Shown here in pieces: positions 18,618 to 31,475 of a stretch of DNA of 64,000 bases (the stretch's first letter is position 1; each line of letters opens with the position of its first letter). This DNA comes from Pseudomonas sp. PDM18. GTDB taxonomy: Bacteria; Pseudomonadota; Gammaproteobacteria; Pseudomonadales; Pseudomonadaceae. The translations under genes and the position numbers were made by a program. Under the pieces are notes generated by a model. It was given only the letters and a program-made list of their open reading frames with translations. It did not search any database and was not told the origin of the DNA. The stretch lies in contig NZ_JACVBX010000005.1 in NCBI RefSeq assembly GCF_014852585.1, positions 124,001 through 188,000 on the forward strand, read 5' to 3'.

Positions 18618-20822
18618 TCAGCGAACGCTGATCACCGGCGTGCACAGGCGTTCCAGCAGCGTCGCCTGGGCGTTGCGCGCGTTCTGGTTGCCGCTGGGGC
18701 TCTGGCGCACGTAGCTGCCGTCGGACTGCAGTACCCAGGCCTGGGTGTTGTCGGTCAGGTAGGACTCCAGCTCTTTCTTCACGCGCAGCACGAGCTTCTT
18801 GCCTTCCACCGGGAAGCAGGTCTCAACGCGCATGTCGAGGTTGCGCTCCATCCAGTCGGCGCTGGAGAGATAGAGCTTCTCCTCGCCGCCGTTGAGGAAG
18901 TAGTAGATCCGGCTGTGTTCCAGGAAGCGGCCGATGATCGAGCGCACCTGGATGTTGTGCGACACGCCCGGCACGCCCGGACGCAGGCAGCACATGCCGC
19001 GCACCACCAGGTCGATCTTCACGCCGGCCTGGCTGGCCTTGTACAGCGCGCGGATGACCTTGGCGTCGGTCAGCGAGTTGACCTTGGCCATGATGTGCGC
19101 CGGCTTGCCTTCGGCAGCCTGGGCGGCCTCGCGGTTGATCATCTCCAGCAGGTTCTTCTTCAGGGTGAAGGGCGCGTGCAGGAGCTTCTTCATGCGCAGG
19201 GTCTTGCCCATGCCGATCAGCTGGTTGAACAGCTTGTGCAGGTCCTCGCAGAGCGCCACGTCGGCGGTCAGCAGGCTGTAGTCGGTGTACAGGCGGGCAT
19301 TGCCGGCGTGGTAGTTGCCGGTGCCCAGGTGCGCGTAGCGGCGCAGCTCGCCGTCCTCGCGACGCAGGATGAGCATCATCTTGGCGTGGGTCTTGAAGCC
19401 GACCACGCCGTAGATCACCACCGCACCGGCCTGCTGCAGGCGGCTGGCCAGCTGCAGGTTGGATTCTTCGTCGAAGCGCGCCCGCAGCTCGATCACCACG
19501 GTGACTTCCTTGCCGTTGCGCGCGGCTTCCACCAGTGCGTCGACGATCTCCGAGTTGGCCCCGGAGCGGTACAGCGTCTGCTTGATCGCCAGCACGCTGG
19601 GATCCTTGGCGGCCTGGCGCAGCAGGTCGACCACCGGGGTGAAGGACTCGAACGGGTGCATCAGTAGCACGTCGAGCTTGCCCAGCACGTTGAACAGGTT
19701 TTCCTTCTTTTGCAGCAGCTTGGGAATCGCCGGGGTGAACGGCGGGGACTGCAGCTCCGGATGACTGGCCAAGCCTGTGACGCTGAACAGGCGGGTCAGG
19801 TTGACCGGTCCGCTGACGCGGTACAGCTCGGTCTCGGACAGGCCGAACTGCTTGAGCAGGTAGTTGGACAGCGGCACCGGGCAGGTATCCACCACCTCCA
19901 GACGCACGGCGTCGCCGTAACGGCGCGAGAACAGCTCGCCACGCAGTGCGCGGGCCAGGTCCTCGACGTCCTCGGCATCCACCGAGAGGTCGGCGTTACG
20001 GGTCAGGCGGAACTGGTAGCAGCCCTTCACCTTCATGCCGTGGAACAGATCGTCGGCGTGGGCGTGGATCATCGACGAGAGGAACACGTAGTTGTCGCCG
20101 GGGCCGGCGACGTCTTCGGGCAGGCGGATGATCCGCGGCAGCGAGCGCGGCGCCGGGATGATCGCAAGGCCGGAGTCGCGGCCGAAGGCGTCCAGGCCTT
20201 CGAGCTCGACCATGAAGTTCAGGCTCTTGTTCACCAGCAGCGGGAACGGGTGCGTTGGATCGAGGCCGATCGGGGTGACGATGGGCGCGATCTCGTCGCG
20301 GAAGAAGCGACGAACCCAGGCCTTGATCTTCGGCGTCCAGTAGCGGCGGCGGATGAAGCGGATGTCGTGCTTGGCCAGCTCCGGCAACAGGATGTCGTTG
20401 AGGATGCTGTACTGGCGGGCGACCTGCTCGTGCACCTGCTCGCTGATGCGTGCCAGCGCCTGGTGCGGCAACAGGCCGTCGGCGCCGGCCTGTTCACGGG
20501 CGAAGGTGATCTGCTTCTTCAGGCCGGCGACGCGGATCTCGAAGAATTCGTCGAGGTTGCTGGAGAAGATCAACAGGAACTTCAGGCGTTCCAGCAGCGG
20601 GTACGACTCATCCAGCGCCTGTTCCAGCACGCGGATGTTGAACTGCAGCTGCGAGAGCTCGCGATGAATGTAGAGGGCACTGTCGTCCACGTTGATCGCC
20701 GGAACTGCCGGTTCGACGGGCGGCGGCGTCGCCTCGGCGACTTCATCCACGACGACTTCGGTGATTACAGCGGTGGTGTCAGCTTCGATAACTTCGGTTT
20801 CGCTAATGCCTTCGGTATTCAT
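18618..20822 (-). CDS. ppk: Polyphosphate kinase 1
   Basis: A 734-residue PPK1 enzyme, which builds polyphosphate from ATP through a phosphohistidine. An acidic, low-complexity extension of about 45 residues precedes the conserved N-domain ([14 protein letters not shown]). The head domain and two phospholipase-D-like catalytic halves follow, with [19 protein letters not shown] carrying a catalytic His and the second His region near [10 protein letters not shown]. The ATG at 20822 is chosen; another at 20834 is possible. Its pairing with ppx on the opposite strand and with hemB upstream matches P. aeruginosa. Confidence 0.95.
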   Translation of the reverse strand: MNTEGISETEVIEADTTAVITEVVVDEVAEATPPPVEPAVPAINVDDSALYIHRELSQLQFNIRVLEQALDESYPLLERLKFLLIFSSNLDEFFEIRVAGLKKQITFAREQAGADGLLPHQALARISEQVHEQVARQYSILNDILLPELAKHDIRFIRRRYWTPKIKAWVRRFFRDEIAPIVTPIGLDPTHPFPLLVNKSLNFMVELEGLDAFGRDSGLAIIPAPRSLPRIIRLPEDVAGPGDNYVFLSSMIHAHADDLFHGMKVKGCYQFRLTRNADLSVDAEDVEDLARALRGELFSRRYGDAVRLEVVDTCPVPLSNYLLKQFGLSETELYRVSGPVNLTRLFSVTGLASHPELQSPPFTPAIPKLLQKKENLFNVLGKLDVLLMHPFESFTPVVDLLRQAAKDPSVLAIKQTLYRSGANSEIVDALVEAARNGKEVTVVIELRARFDEESNLQLASRLQQAGAVVIYGVVGFKTHAKMMLILRREDGELRRYAHLGTGNYHAGNARLYTDYSLLTADVALCEDLHKLFNQLIGMGKTLRMKKLLHAPFTLKKNLLEMINREAAQAAEGKPAHIMAKVNSLTDAKVIRALYKASQAGVKIDLVVRGMCCLRPGVPGVSHNIQVRSIIGRFLEHSRIYYFLNGGEEKLYLSSADWMERNLDMRVETCFPVEGKKLVLRVKKELESYLTDNTQAWVLQSDGSYVRQSPSGNQNARNAQATLLERLCTPVISVR

Positions 20823-20845
20823 CGCGGGTCTCATCGTCGGAGGGG

Positions 20846-21913
<1,068 letters not shown>

Positions 21914-22095
21914 TTATGACCGATTGGTAACAACCGGTAACAGTGACCCTTGGTCGCGGCATCCTGCCGCAGCGGCATGCCGCCGCTCTGCACCGGTACA
22001 GAGTTGTTCCAGGTCAGCTGTGCTGACTGGGGTGCCTTCCCTGCGGGCGACAACCGGGTTAGGCTTCGCGTTCATTTCGCTGCGTTGCCTCGATA

Positions 22096-22653
22096 ATGCT
22101 CCAACAATTCCTGCAGGATTTCGGCTACTTCGCGCTGTTTCTCGGCACGTTCTTCGAGGGTGAGACCATTCTGGTCCTGGCCGGCTTCCTGGCATTCCGC
22201 GGCTACATGCAACTGGAGTACGTCATCGCGGTGGCATTCTTCGGCAGTTACGCGGGCGACCAGCTCTGGTATTTCCTCGGCCGTCGCCATGGTCGCAAGC
22301 TGCTTGCGCGCAAACCGCGCTGGCAGAAGATGGGCGACAAAGCCTTGGAGCACGTGCGCAAGCATCCCGACCTGTGGGTGCTGAGCTTCCGCTTCGTCTA
22401 CGGTCTGCGCACCGTGATGCCGGTGGCCATCGGCCTGTCCGGCTATCCGCCGGCGCGCTACCTGCTGCTCAACGGCATCGGCGCCATCGTCTGGGCCACC
22501 GTGCTGGGCAGCGCTGCCTTCTACTTCGGCAGCGTGCTCGAAGGTGTGCTGGGCAACATCAAGAAGTACGAACTCATGGTCCTCGGTGGCCTCGTGGTGA
22601 TCGGCCTGCTGTTCTGGCTGCGTCGCCGCTTCAAGGCCAGCAAGACCGACTGA
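22096..22653 (+). CDS. DedA-family membrane protein
   Basis: A 185-residue inner-membrane protein with the DedA/SNARE-associated core. FLGTFFEGETILVLAGFLAFRG occurs near residue 15, GDQLWYFLGRRHG near 55 and RFVYGLRTVMPVAIGLSGYP near 98, whose Arg/Gly pattern marks this family of proposed proton-coupled lipid transporters. A final membrane helix ends in a basic tail. It stands next to hemB, as in P. aeruginosa, and is convergent with the sterol desaturase family gene 13 bases away. The lipid substrate is unknown. Confidence 0.9.
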   Translation: MLQQFLQDFGYFALFLGTFFEGETILVLAGFLAFRGYMQLEYVIAVAFFGSYAGDQLWYFLGRRHGRKLLARKPRWQKMGDKALEHVRKHPDLWVLSFRFVYGLRTVMPVAIGLSGYPPARYLLLNGIGAIVWATVLGSAAFYFGSVLEGVLGNIKKYELMVLGGLVVIGLLFWLRRRFKASKTD

Positions 22654-22666
22654 GCACCCCGGCCGT

Positions 22667-23905
22667 TCAGGCCGCCTGCGGCAGGCGCTCGGCGCGCCGC
22701 AGGCCCAGCAGACCGATCAGGCTGAGCAGCGAGTAGACCGCCAGCGCCCAGGGCGCCCACTGCGGCAGCTCGATCCCTCCCCATAGCGCCATGACCGCCA
22801 CTGCCAGCACGTTCAACGCTAATCGCAACAGTTCCAGGCGCAGCGCCCAGTTACGGTTCTCCAACCAGCAGCCGATGGCGTAGAGCCCGAGGGCCATCCA
22901 GCTCCAACCGATCACCAGCGGCAGCACCTGCCAGTGCTCCCCGACGCCCAGCAACCAGGTGCCGGCCACCACGTAGGTGGCGAACTGCAGCCCGGCGTAC
23001 CACTGCCTGCCACGCGTCAGCGGCACCTCGAACTTACGGAAGGACGCCAGGTCCGGCTTGGCCATCGGGTAGCGCTGGGCGACATCCTCGGGGCGCCAGC
23101 CGGTGCGCATGAACCAGATGCGCAGCTTGTCCCAGGTACTGCCGGCGCGGCGCGCATCGTTCCACAGGTGCGCGTAGACCTGCAGGTTGGCCCACAGCGG
23201 GTTCCAGCTGGCCAGCGGCACAGTCACGCCGAACACCACCGGCTCCTCGTCCAGCTCTTCCTGGAAGGTGCCGAACAGGCGATCCCAGACGATGAACACG
23301 CCGCCATAGTTGCGATCCATGTAGACCGGGTTCTGCGCATGGTGCACGCGGTGGTTGGATGGGGTGATGAAGATCCATTCGAACCAGCCCAGCTTAGGGA
23401 TGTGCCGCGTGTGCACCCAAAATTGGTAGAGCAGGTTCAGCGCGCCGACGGTGAGGAACACCAGCGGCGGCACGCCGACGATGGCCATGGGCAGATAGAA
23501 GATCCAGCCGAAGATGAAACCGGTGCTGGTCTGCCGCAGCGCGGTGGAGAGGTTGTAGTCCTCGCTCTGGTGGTGCACCGAGTGAGCGGCCCAGAGCACG
23601 TTGCGCTCATGGCCCAGGCGGTGGTTCCAGTAGTAGCAGAAGTCGTAGAAGACGAAAGCGAACACCCAGACCCAGAGGTTCTGTGTGGACATCTCGAATA
23701 GCGCCAGATGCTGCCAGGCGATGACGTAGGTGAGCACCGCCAGGCCCTTGGTCAGCAGGCCGCTGGTGGTTGACAGCACACCGGCGCTGAGGCTGTTCAG
23801 CGCATCGCTCAGACGGTAGGTGCGCACGCCACGCCAGCGGTCGGCGAGCAACTCGATGGCGATCAAAAGGAAAAAGAAGGGTACGGCGAAGAGTATGTAG
23901 TTCAT
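22667..23905 (-). CDS. Sterol desaturase/fatty acid hydroxylase family membrane protein
   Basis: A 412-residue membrane protein with the di-iron histidine clusters of the family: HRLGHE, HSVHHQSEDYN and HRVHHAQNPVYMDRNYGG. N-terminal membrane segments and four further hydrophobic stretches in the last 120 residues anchor it. It should hydroxylate or desaturate a membrane lipid using oxygen; bacterial members act on varied lipids, and the substrate is not evident. The C-terminal membrane extension is longer than in the shortest family members. Confidence 0.88.
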   Translation of the reverse strand: MNYILFAVPFFFLLIAIELLADRWRGVRTYRLSDALNSLSAGVLSTTSGLLTKGLAVLTYVIAWQHLALFEMSTQNLWVWVFAFVFYDFCYYWNHRLGHERNVLWAAHSVHHQSEDYNLSTALRQTSTGFIFGWIFYLPMAIVGVPPLVFLTVGALNLLYQFWVHTRHIPKLGWFEWIFITPSNHRVHHAQNPVYMDRNYGGVFIVWDRLFGTFQEELDEEPVVFGVTVPLASWNPLWANLQVYAHLWNDARRAGSTWDKLRIWFMRTGWRPEDVAQRYPMAKPDLASFRKFEVPLTRGRQWYAGLQFATYVVAGTWLLGVGEHWQVLPLVIGWSWMALGLYAIGCWLENRNWALRLELLRLALNVLAVAVMALWGGIELPQWAPWALAVYSLLSLIGLLGLRRAERLPQAA

Positions 23906-24044
23906 GGCGCGGCCGAGTCGTTATGCTTATGGGAAGGCCCAGATTCGTTGATCCTAGCCTCTACCTCCGCGCCGGCCCCAACCGCCGGCGCCAAGCCGGG
24001 CGGCATATCGCGACATGCCCGGCATCCTCGAACAGGAGAAGTCC

Positions 24045-24698
24045 ATGCAGAAGAAAGTTGCCGTCATCCTCTCCGGCTGCGGCGTCTATGACGGCGCCGA
24101 GATCCACGAAAGCGTGATTACCCTGCTGCGTCTTTCCCAGCGCGGCGCCAAGGTGCAGTGCTTCGCCCCGAACATCGCCCAGCACCACGTGCTGAACCAC
24201 CTGACCGGTGAGGAAATGGCCGAGAGCCGCAACGTACTGGTGGAATCCGCGCGTATCGCCCGCGGCGAAGTGAAGGACGTGCGCGAAGCCAGGGTGGAGG
24301 AATTCGACGCCCTGATCGTTCCCGGCGGTTTCGGGGCGGCGAAGAACCTCAGCGACTTCGCCTTCAAGGGCGACCAGTGCGAAGTGCAACCGGACGTACT
24401 GGCCCTGGCCAAGGCCTTCGCCGCGGCGAAGAAGCCGGTCGGCCTGCTGTGCATCGCCCCGGCCATGGCCGCGCGCATCTATGGCGCCGGCGTGGAATGC
24501 ACCATCGGTACCGACGAGGGTACCGCCCAGGCGCTGACCAGCATGGGCGCCAAGCACATCGATTGCGCCGTGGAGGACATCGTCGAGGACAAGGACCACA
24601 AACTGGTTACCACGCCGGCCTACATGCTGGCGCAGTCCATCGCTGAAGCCGCCAGCGGCATCAACAAGGCGGTCGACCGGGTGCTGGAACTGGCCTGA
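24045..24698 (+). CDS. elbB: Isoprenoid biosynthesis glyoxalase ElbB-like protein
   Basis: A 217-residue DJ-1/PfpI superfamily protein. VAVILSGCGVYDGAEIHE is at the start, ALIVPGGFGAAKN near 89 and the nucleophile Cys136 lies in LLCIAPAMAAR. ElbB/YhbL proteins have weak glyoxalase activity and have been linked to isoprenoid production. The ATG at 24045 has AGGAGAAG upstream. It is a single-gene unit ended by a strong terminator. The physiological role remains unsettled even in E. coli. Confidence 0.92.
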   Translation: MQKKVAVILSGCGVYDGAEIHESVITLLRLSQRGAKVQCFAPNIAQHHVLNHLTGEEMAESRNVLVESARIARGEVKDVREARVEEFDALIVPGGFGAAKNLSDFAFKGDQCEVQPDVLALAKAFAAAKKPVGLLCIAPAMAARIYGAGVECTIGTDEGTAQALTSMGAKHIDCAVEDIVEDKDHKLVTTPAYMLAQSIAEAASGINKAVDRVLELA

Positions 24699-24714
24699 GC
24701 AACACGCTGAACGC

Positions 24715-24743
24715 AAAACGCCCGGCATTGCCGGGCGTTTTCG
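24715..24743. terminator. Bidirectional terminator between elbB and the YaiI-like gene
   Basis: AAAACGCCCGGC-ATT-GCCGGGCGTTTT between two convergent stop codons (24698 and 24756); A- and T-tracts on both sides suit both directions. Confidence 0.9.
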
Positions 24744-24755
24744 TTTCAGGCCGGA

Positions 24756-25226
24756 TCAGCCCTTGCGGCTCTCTGCCTCGCGCAGCAGGCGCGTCAGTAG
24801 CCGGTCCAGGCCGTTGGCGAAGGCCTGGCGATCCTTGTCGCCGTAGGGCGCTTGACCTCCCCCCACCTGGCCCTGTTCGCGCAGGTCGGTGAACAGGTTG
24901 CGCACGGCCAGGCGCTCGCCCATGTTCTTCTCGTCGAACTCGCGGCCACGCGGGTCCAGCGCATCGACGCCCTTCTTTACCAGCCGGTCGGCCAACGGCA
25001 CGTCGCTGCAGATCACCAGGTCGCCGGGCTCGGCCTGCTCCACCAGGTAATCGTCGGCGGCGTCCATCCCGCTGGGGACCACTATCAGGCTGACACAGGC
25101 GAACGGTGGCTTGGCCACGGGCTGGCCCGCGACCATCACCACCTCCAGCTTGCGCTTGAGGGCGAACTTGGCCACCAACTCCTTGGCCGCGCGCGGGCAG
25201 GCGTCAGCATCGATCCAGATACGCAT
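24756..25226 (-). CDS. YaiI/YqxD family protein (UPF0178), NYN-like
   Basis: A 156-residue protein beginning MRIWIDADACPR. It has VSLIVVPSGMDAADDYLVE, DLVICSDVPLADRLVKKG and LDPRGREFDEKN, all hallmarks of the YaiI/YqxD family. The regularly spaced Asp residues suggest a PIN/NYN-type metal-dependent nuclease fold (family-level inference). No activity is established. I chose the ATG at 25226; an open frame upstream lacks similarity. Confidence 0.9.
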   Translation of the reverse strand: MRIWIDADACPRAAKELVAKFALKRKLEVVMVAGQPVAKPPFACVSLIVVPSGMDAADDYLVEQAEPGDLVICSDVPLADRLVKKGVDALDPRGREFDEKNMGERLAVRNLFTDLREQGQVGGGQAPYGDKDRQAFANGLDRLLTRLLREAESRKG

Positions 25227-25297
25227 CGGAAAACCATTCTCCAGAAAGCACGACGGCCAGTATCGCACTGGCCGTCGTGTGTCGCTTGGCTATTGCC

Positions 25298-27199
25298 TCA
25301 GGACGCGGTGATCTCGGCGGCCTTGCGGCGCTCGGAGAAGTAGCTGCGTCCGTAGAGCACGGCCACCGCCACCAGCGCCACGGCCTGGGCCGACAACGAG
25401 TAAGCGTCGGCCTTGATGCCGAGCCAGTCGAAGTCGAAGAAGGGCACCGGGCGGGTACCGATCACGCCCGCTTCCTGCAGGGCAACCACGCCGTGACCAG
25501 CGAAGACCACCGACAGGGCGCAGAGCAGCGCCGCGTTGACGGTGAAGAACAGTTTCAAAGGCAGCTTCGCCGAGCCACGCAGGATCACGAAGGCGATGGC
25601 GATCAGGGTCACCACGGCGGTGCCCGCACCAGCGATCACCGCGTTGTGACCGGCCGGGCCGGCCTGCAGCCAGAGGGTCTCGTAGAACAGGATGACTTCG
25701 AACAGCTCGCGGTAGACCGAGAAGAACGCCAGCACCGCGAAGCCAAAGCGGCCACCGCCACCCACCAGGCTGCTGCGGATGTAGTCCTGCCAGGCGGCGG
25801 CGTGGCGGCGGTCGTGCATCCACACGCCGAGCCAGAGCACCATCACGCAGGCGAACAGCGAGGTGAAGCCTTCCATCAGCTCGCGCTGGGCACCGCCGAT
25901 GTCGATGACGTAGGCGGCGACTGCCCAGGTGGCGAAGCCGGCGACGAAGGCCAGGCCCCAGCCGATGTGGACGCCGCGCACGGCCTTCTCCTGCCCGGTG
26001 TTGCGCAGGAAGGCGAGGATCGCGGCCAGCACCAGGATCGCTTCCACGCCTTCGCGCAGGAGGATCAGCAGGGCCGAGACGAAGCTGATGGAGGTGCTCA
26101 GCGAGTCGCCGCTCAGGGCCTTGGCGGCGTCCGCCAGCTTGGCCTTGGCCAGTGCCAGCTGCTGAGCCACTTCGGCTTCCGGCAGACCGTCACGCAGCGC
26201 CTGACGGTAGGCCATCAGCTGCTTCTCGGTGGCCTTGCGCAGGTCGGCGTCGACGTTGTCCAGTGAGCTTTCCACCAGCTCGAAGCCTTCCAGGTAGGCA
26301 GCCACGGACAGGTCATAGGCTTGGTCATGGTCGCCGGAGCGGTACACGGCGAAGCTCTTGTCCAGGGTCGCTGTGGTGTAGTCGATCTGCTGCGCCGGGC
26401 CGCGGTGCTCCAGCGGCGGATGGGCACGCAGGGCACGGAAGCTCTCGGCCGCCGCCTCGCCATCGCGCTCGGCAACATCGGCCGGGGTCTGGGTCGAGAG
26501 GGTCGCCAGCGGATAGGGGTGGGTCGGGTCGACCTTGGCCTGGCCGGCGCTGAGGCCAGCGATATAGGACGCCAGGTCCCAGCGCTGACGTTCGTCGAGC
26601 TGGTCGGCGAACGCCGGCATGTCGGTGCCGGAAACACCCAGGCCGATGACGTTGCGCAGGTCGTACAGGCTCAGATGGTCCAGGCGCGCGCGGTCGGTCA
26701 GGTTGGCCGGCGGCGGCTCCAGGCCGATACCTGCAGGACCGTCGCCCTTGCCGGCGTCACCGTGGCAGATCGAGCACTGCTGGGTGTAGATCTCGGCGGC
26801 ACGGGTCGGGTCCGGGGTGATCGAGGGGGTCTGCACCACCTGGTAGGTATCGGCGACACGCGCCTCCAGGTGACGAGCCTGCTGGGCGACCTGCTTGCCA
26901 GGAAGGCGCTGCTCGATGGCCTGCTTGAGGCCGGCGGCGTCCTTTTCCAGATCGGCGCGTTCGGGAACGGCCGGCAGGGTGACGATCAGCGCCTGCAGAT
27001 TACCGACGAACTCCAGCTGCTCCTTGTATTCGCTTTCGTCCACGACCTTGCCGTCAGTGACGGTGGCCGGGTAGTCGGCAGCGAGATAGCTGAGCAGGTG
27101 AAGGGCTTGGGAGGGGTCGACAGCCGTGTCGGCGTGAGCTCCAAGGCTGAAGAAACCGACCAGCGGCAACAGCCAGACGAAAAGTTTGGAGGGGCGCAT
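25298..27199 (-). CDS. Cytochrome c–FTR1 iron permease fusion
   Basis: A 633-residue protein. A signal peptide ends near residue 23 (LGAHA) and a periplasmic region follows. A cytochrome c domain has heme motif CSICH at 142–146 and a likely Met ligand in GTDMPAFADQLDERQRWDL. A helical linker leads to a C-terminal FTR1-type iron permease of about seven helices, with LREGVEAILVL and YRELFEVILF as the paired R-E-x-x-E iron motifs. It probably takes up ferrous iron with coupled oxidation, the heme domain replacing the separate oxidase of EfeUOB or Fet3–Ftr1. It is monocistronic. An AT-rich stretch before the start may be a Fur site. Confidence 0.9.
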   Translation of the reverse strand: MRPSKLFVWLLPLVGFFSLGAHADTAVDPSQALHLLSYLAADYPATVTDGKVVDESEYKEQLEFVGNLQALIVTLPAVPERADLEKDAAGLKQAIEQRLPGKQVAQQARHLEARVADTYQVVQTPSITPDPTRAAEIYTQQCSICHGDAGKGDGPAGIGLEPPPANLTDRARLDHLSLYDLRNVIGLGVSGTDMPAFADQLDERQRWDLASYIAGLSAGQAKVDPTHPYPLATLSTQTPADVAERDGEAAAESFRALRAHPPLEHRGPAQQIDYTTATLDKSFAVYRSGDHDQAYDLSVAAYLEGFELVESSLDNVDADLRKATEKQLMAYRQALRDGLPEAEVAQQLALAKAKLADAAKALSGDSLSTSISFVSALLILLREGVEAILVLAAILAFLRNTGQEKAVRGVHIGWGLAFVAGFATWAVAAYVIDIGGAQRELMEGFTSLFACVMVLWLGVWMHDRRHAAAWQDYIRSSLVGGGGRFGFAVLAFFSVYRELFEVILFYETLWLQAGPAGHNAVIAGAGTAVVTLIAIAFVILRGSAKLPLKLFFTVNAALLCALSVVFAGHGVVALQEAGVIGTRPVPFFDFDWLGIKADAYSLSAQAVALVAVAVLYGRSYFSERRKAAEITAS

Positions 27200-27207
27200 A
27201 CGGAAAG

Positions 27208-27230
27208 GTAAATGAGAATGAAAGAGGTTA
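27208..27230. promoter_or_regulatory. Possible Fur-like site upstream of the iron permease
   Basis: The stretch GTAAATGAGAATGAAAGAGG just upstream of the permease start resembles tandem NATWAT-type Fur hexamers only loosely. It is listed because an iron gene follows; the match alone is weak. Confidence 0.3.
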
Positions 27231-27327
27231 AATTGTCACCTCAGGTTTCCGTCTATGCAAGGAGAAATGTCCCGCAGAGTTGCGTCCGAAGCGCTCAGGA
27301 GGCCACTCCGGAGGCCAGAAATCAGCC

Positions 27328-27957
27328 TTAGACCGGTGCGCGGCGGACGGTGGCGAGCAGTGCGGCGGCGCCCACGAAGAGGGTCGCGAAAGTCCGATTC
27401 ATCACCCGCTGCTGACGTTGCGAGCGCAGGGCGCGCAGTACGCGCGCGGCCAGGCCGGTGTACCCGGCCATGACGATCAGGTCCACGGTGATCATGGTGG
27501 CGCCCATGATCACGTACTGGATCGCCATCGGACGGTGCGGGTCGACGAACTGCGGCAGCACCGCGAGCATGAAGATCACCGCCTTGGGGTTGCTTGCGTT
27601 GACCAGGAAGCCGCGCAGCACCAGGGTCAGCGGCCGGCCGATGGGGCGCTCGCCGCTCGCCGCCATCACCTGCGGGGCAGCGGTCCACTGGCGGTACGCA
27701 AGGTAGACCAGGTAGACCACGCCGAACCACTTGATCGCGCTGAACGCCACGGCCGAAGCCGAGAGCAGCGCGCCAACGCCGGCAGCGACGATGGCGATCT
27801 GCAGCGCCAGGCCGATCTGCAGGCCCAGGGCATTCCAGTAACCGCGCCAGAAGCCGTATTGCAGCCCGCAGGACATCGAGGCAATGGCACCGGCGCCGGG
27901 AGACAGGCTGATTACCCAGCAGGCGATGAAGAAGGCGAACCAGGTACTGGCGAGCAT
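27328..27957 (-). CDS. LysE/RhtB-family amino acid exporter
   Basis: A 209-residue inner-membrane protein with six hydrophobic segments and the family opening FFIACWVISLSPGAGAIASM, whose SPGP-like motif marks LysE/RhtB exporters. GFLVNASNPKAVIFMLAVLPQF in the middle is another family hallmark. It should export an amino acid or small derivative. The start at 27957 is chosen because the upstream open frame lies in promoter and repeat DNA. The substrate is not predictable. Confidence 0.88.
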   Translation of the reverse strand: MLASTWFAFFIACWVISLSPGAGAIASMSCGLQYGFWRGYWNALGLQIGLALQIAIVAAGVGALLSASAVAFSAIKWFGVVYLVYLAYRQWTAAPQVMAASGERPIGRPLTLVLRGFLVNASNPKAVIFMLAVLPQFVDPHRPMAIQYVIMGATMITVDLIVMAGYTGLAARVLRALRSQRQQRVMNRTFATLFVGAAALLATVRRAPV

Positions 27958-28066
27958 TGCGGACCTCACGGCGCCCAGGCAGGCGCAATAATTTGTTACG
28001 GGGAGCCAGTGTGCCTCAGTCGCGCCGACTCGCCCAGCGTTGCCGACGAAGGTCGGATGATCCTTG

Positions 28067-28110
28067 TAGGAGCGCGCCATGCGCGCGAGCGCGGGCATGG
28101 CGCGCTCCTA
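28067..28110. repeat. Long hairpin, REP variant
   Basis: TAGGAGCGCGCCATGC at 28067–28082 pairs with GGCATGGCGCGCTCCTA at 28094–28110. It resembles the REP units elsewhere in the window but has a different centre. Confidence 0.7.
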
Positions 28111-28127
28111 AATTTTGGGTGCCCAAC

Positions 28128-28156
28128 AAAAAGCCCGGCACTGGGCCGGGCTTTTT
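28128..28156. terminator. Terminator of the TerC-family gene
   Basis: AAAAAGCCCGGC-ACTG-GGCCGGGCTTTTT lies 19 bases beyond the TerC-family stop codon on the minus strand. Confidence 0.85.
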
Positions 28157-28174
28157 CGTTTCACGACAGACCGA

Positions 28175-28933
28175 TCAGCTCGGGATGTCCTTGCGCAGCT
28201 TCACCGGCTCCTCGCCGCGCTTGCGCGCCAGGGCGCCGCGCAGGCGGATGTTGATCGCCTCCACCGCCAGCGAGAAGGCCATGGCGAAGTACACGTAGCC
28301 CTTGGGCACGTGGATCTCGAAGGCCTCGGCGATCAGCACGGTGCCGACCACGATGAGGAACGACAGCGCGAGCATCTTCAGCGACGGGTGCTTCTCGATG
28401 AAGGCGCTGATGGTGCCGGCCGACAGCATCATCACGCCGACGGAGATGACGATGGCCGCGACCATCACCGGCACGTGCTGCACCAGGCCCACGGCGGTGA
28501 TCACCGAGTCCAGCGAGAAGACAATGTCGATGATCGCGATCTGGATGATGATGCCCATGAAGCCGCGGGACTTGCCGCCCTGCTGCCCGCCCTCTTCCGC
28601 ACCTTCGAGGCTGTGGAAGATTTCCATGGTGCTCTTGAACAGCAGGAACAGGCCGCCGAAGAACAGGATCAGGTCACGCCCGGAAATGCCGTGGTCGAAC
28701 ACGGTGAACAGGTCGGCCGTCAGGCGCATCACCCAGGTGATCGACAGCAGCAACAGGATGCGCGTGCCCATCGCCAGCGCCAGGCCGAAGAAACGCGCCT
28801 TGGGTTGCTGCGCGGGCGGCAGGCGGCCGACCAGGATGGAAATGAAGATGATGTTGTCGATGCCCAGGACGATTTCCAGGGCAGTCAGGGTCAGAAAGGC
28901 AACCCAGATCTCAGGGCTAGTGAGCCATTCCAT
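28175..28933 (-). CDS. TerC/YgdQ-family membrane protein
   Basis: A 252-residue integral membrane protein. ALEIVLGIDNIIFISIL near the start and IAIIDIVFSLDSVITAVG in the middle are the two Asp-containing helices typical of TerC. The central loop (about residues 112–122) is Gly/Glu-rich. Relatives act in metal (manganese) export or tellurium resistance; this member's ion is unproven. It is followed upstream by mscS-like and ABC-F genes in the same direction. Confidence 0.9.
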   Translation of the reverse strand: MEWLTSPEIWVAFLTLTALEIVLGIDNIIFISILVGRLPPAQQPKARFFGLALAMGTRILLLLSITWVMRLTADLFTVFDHGISGRDLILFFGGLFLLFKSTMEIFHSLEGAEEGGQQGGKSRGFMGIIIQIAIIDIVFSLDSVITAVGLVQHVPVMVAAIVISVGVMMLSAGTISAFIEKHPSLKMLALSFLIVVGTVLIAEAFEIHVPKGYVYFAMAFSLAVEAINIRLRGALARKRGEEPVKLRKDIPS

Positions 28934-28954
28934 AGTGGGGGATGTCCGTTGGGG

Positions 28955-29517
28955 TCAGGGGGTGGTGGGGAAATTCGGGCCGCGCCAGCGGCGGATGGCC
29001 TTCTGGAAGAACAGGTTGTTCGGCACCTGCAGCAGCGCGCCGGGGGTGCCGTCCTCGGCGACTTCTTCCAGGGTGGTGTAGAGCAGGTTGATCGCGATCA
29101 CCCTACCCTTCACGCCGGGCTTGTCGGCGGACTCGATGACCTCCACGCGGTCGCCCAGGCGGAACGGCCCCATGGTGAAGATCATCAGCGCGCAGAACAG
29201 GTTGGAGAGCACGCTCCAGATGGCGAAGAAGGCCACCGCCGCAACCGCGGCGAAGCCTGTCAGCGCGGCCCACAGTACATCGGCGGAAACGCCCAGGCGC
29301 TCCAGCACCAGCATCACCGCCGAGCCCATGACCAGCCAGCGCAGGCCGCCGCGCAGCGGCAGCAGCAGCTCCGGCGGCATCGGGTAGCGCTCGCCGAGCC
29401 GGCTGACGGCGCGCGTCAACACGCGCTGCAGCAGCCACGCCAGCAGCAGGACGAGGATGATCTGCCCGCCGCGCAGCAGCGGTTCGCTCCACGCCACCAG
29501 CAGGTTCACATCGTCCA

Positions 29518-29518
<1 letters not shown>
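28955..29518 (-). CDS. Small mechanosensitive channel, MscS family
   Basis: A 187-residue protein with two or three membrane helices. The pore-lining segment is LTGFAAVAAVAFFAIWSVLS and the beta domain starts LGDRVEVIESADKPGVKGRVI. It lacks the longer C-terminal cage of E. coli MscS, so it is a short-form member. The ATG at 29518 overlaps the stop codon of the ABC-F gene (TGATG), indicating coupled translation. Its role would be tension relief or small-ion leakage; gating is unknown. Confidence 0.85.
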
Positions 29519-31428
<1,910 letters not shown>

Positions 31429-31475
31429 GGCGGCGGAGTTTATCAGCTTCGCCTGGCAATCGCTGTGGGTGCTCT

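Noticed and set aside
24756-25226. A longer start at 25268 for the YaiI-like gene
   Set aside because: The added 14 residues have no similarity; MRIWIDADACPR is the conserved family start.
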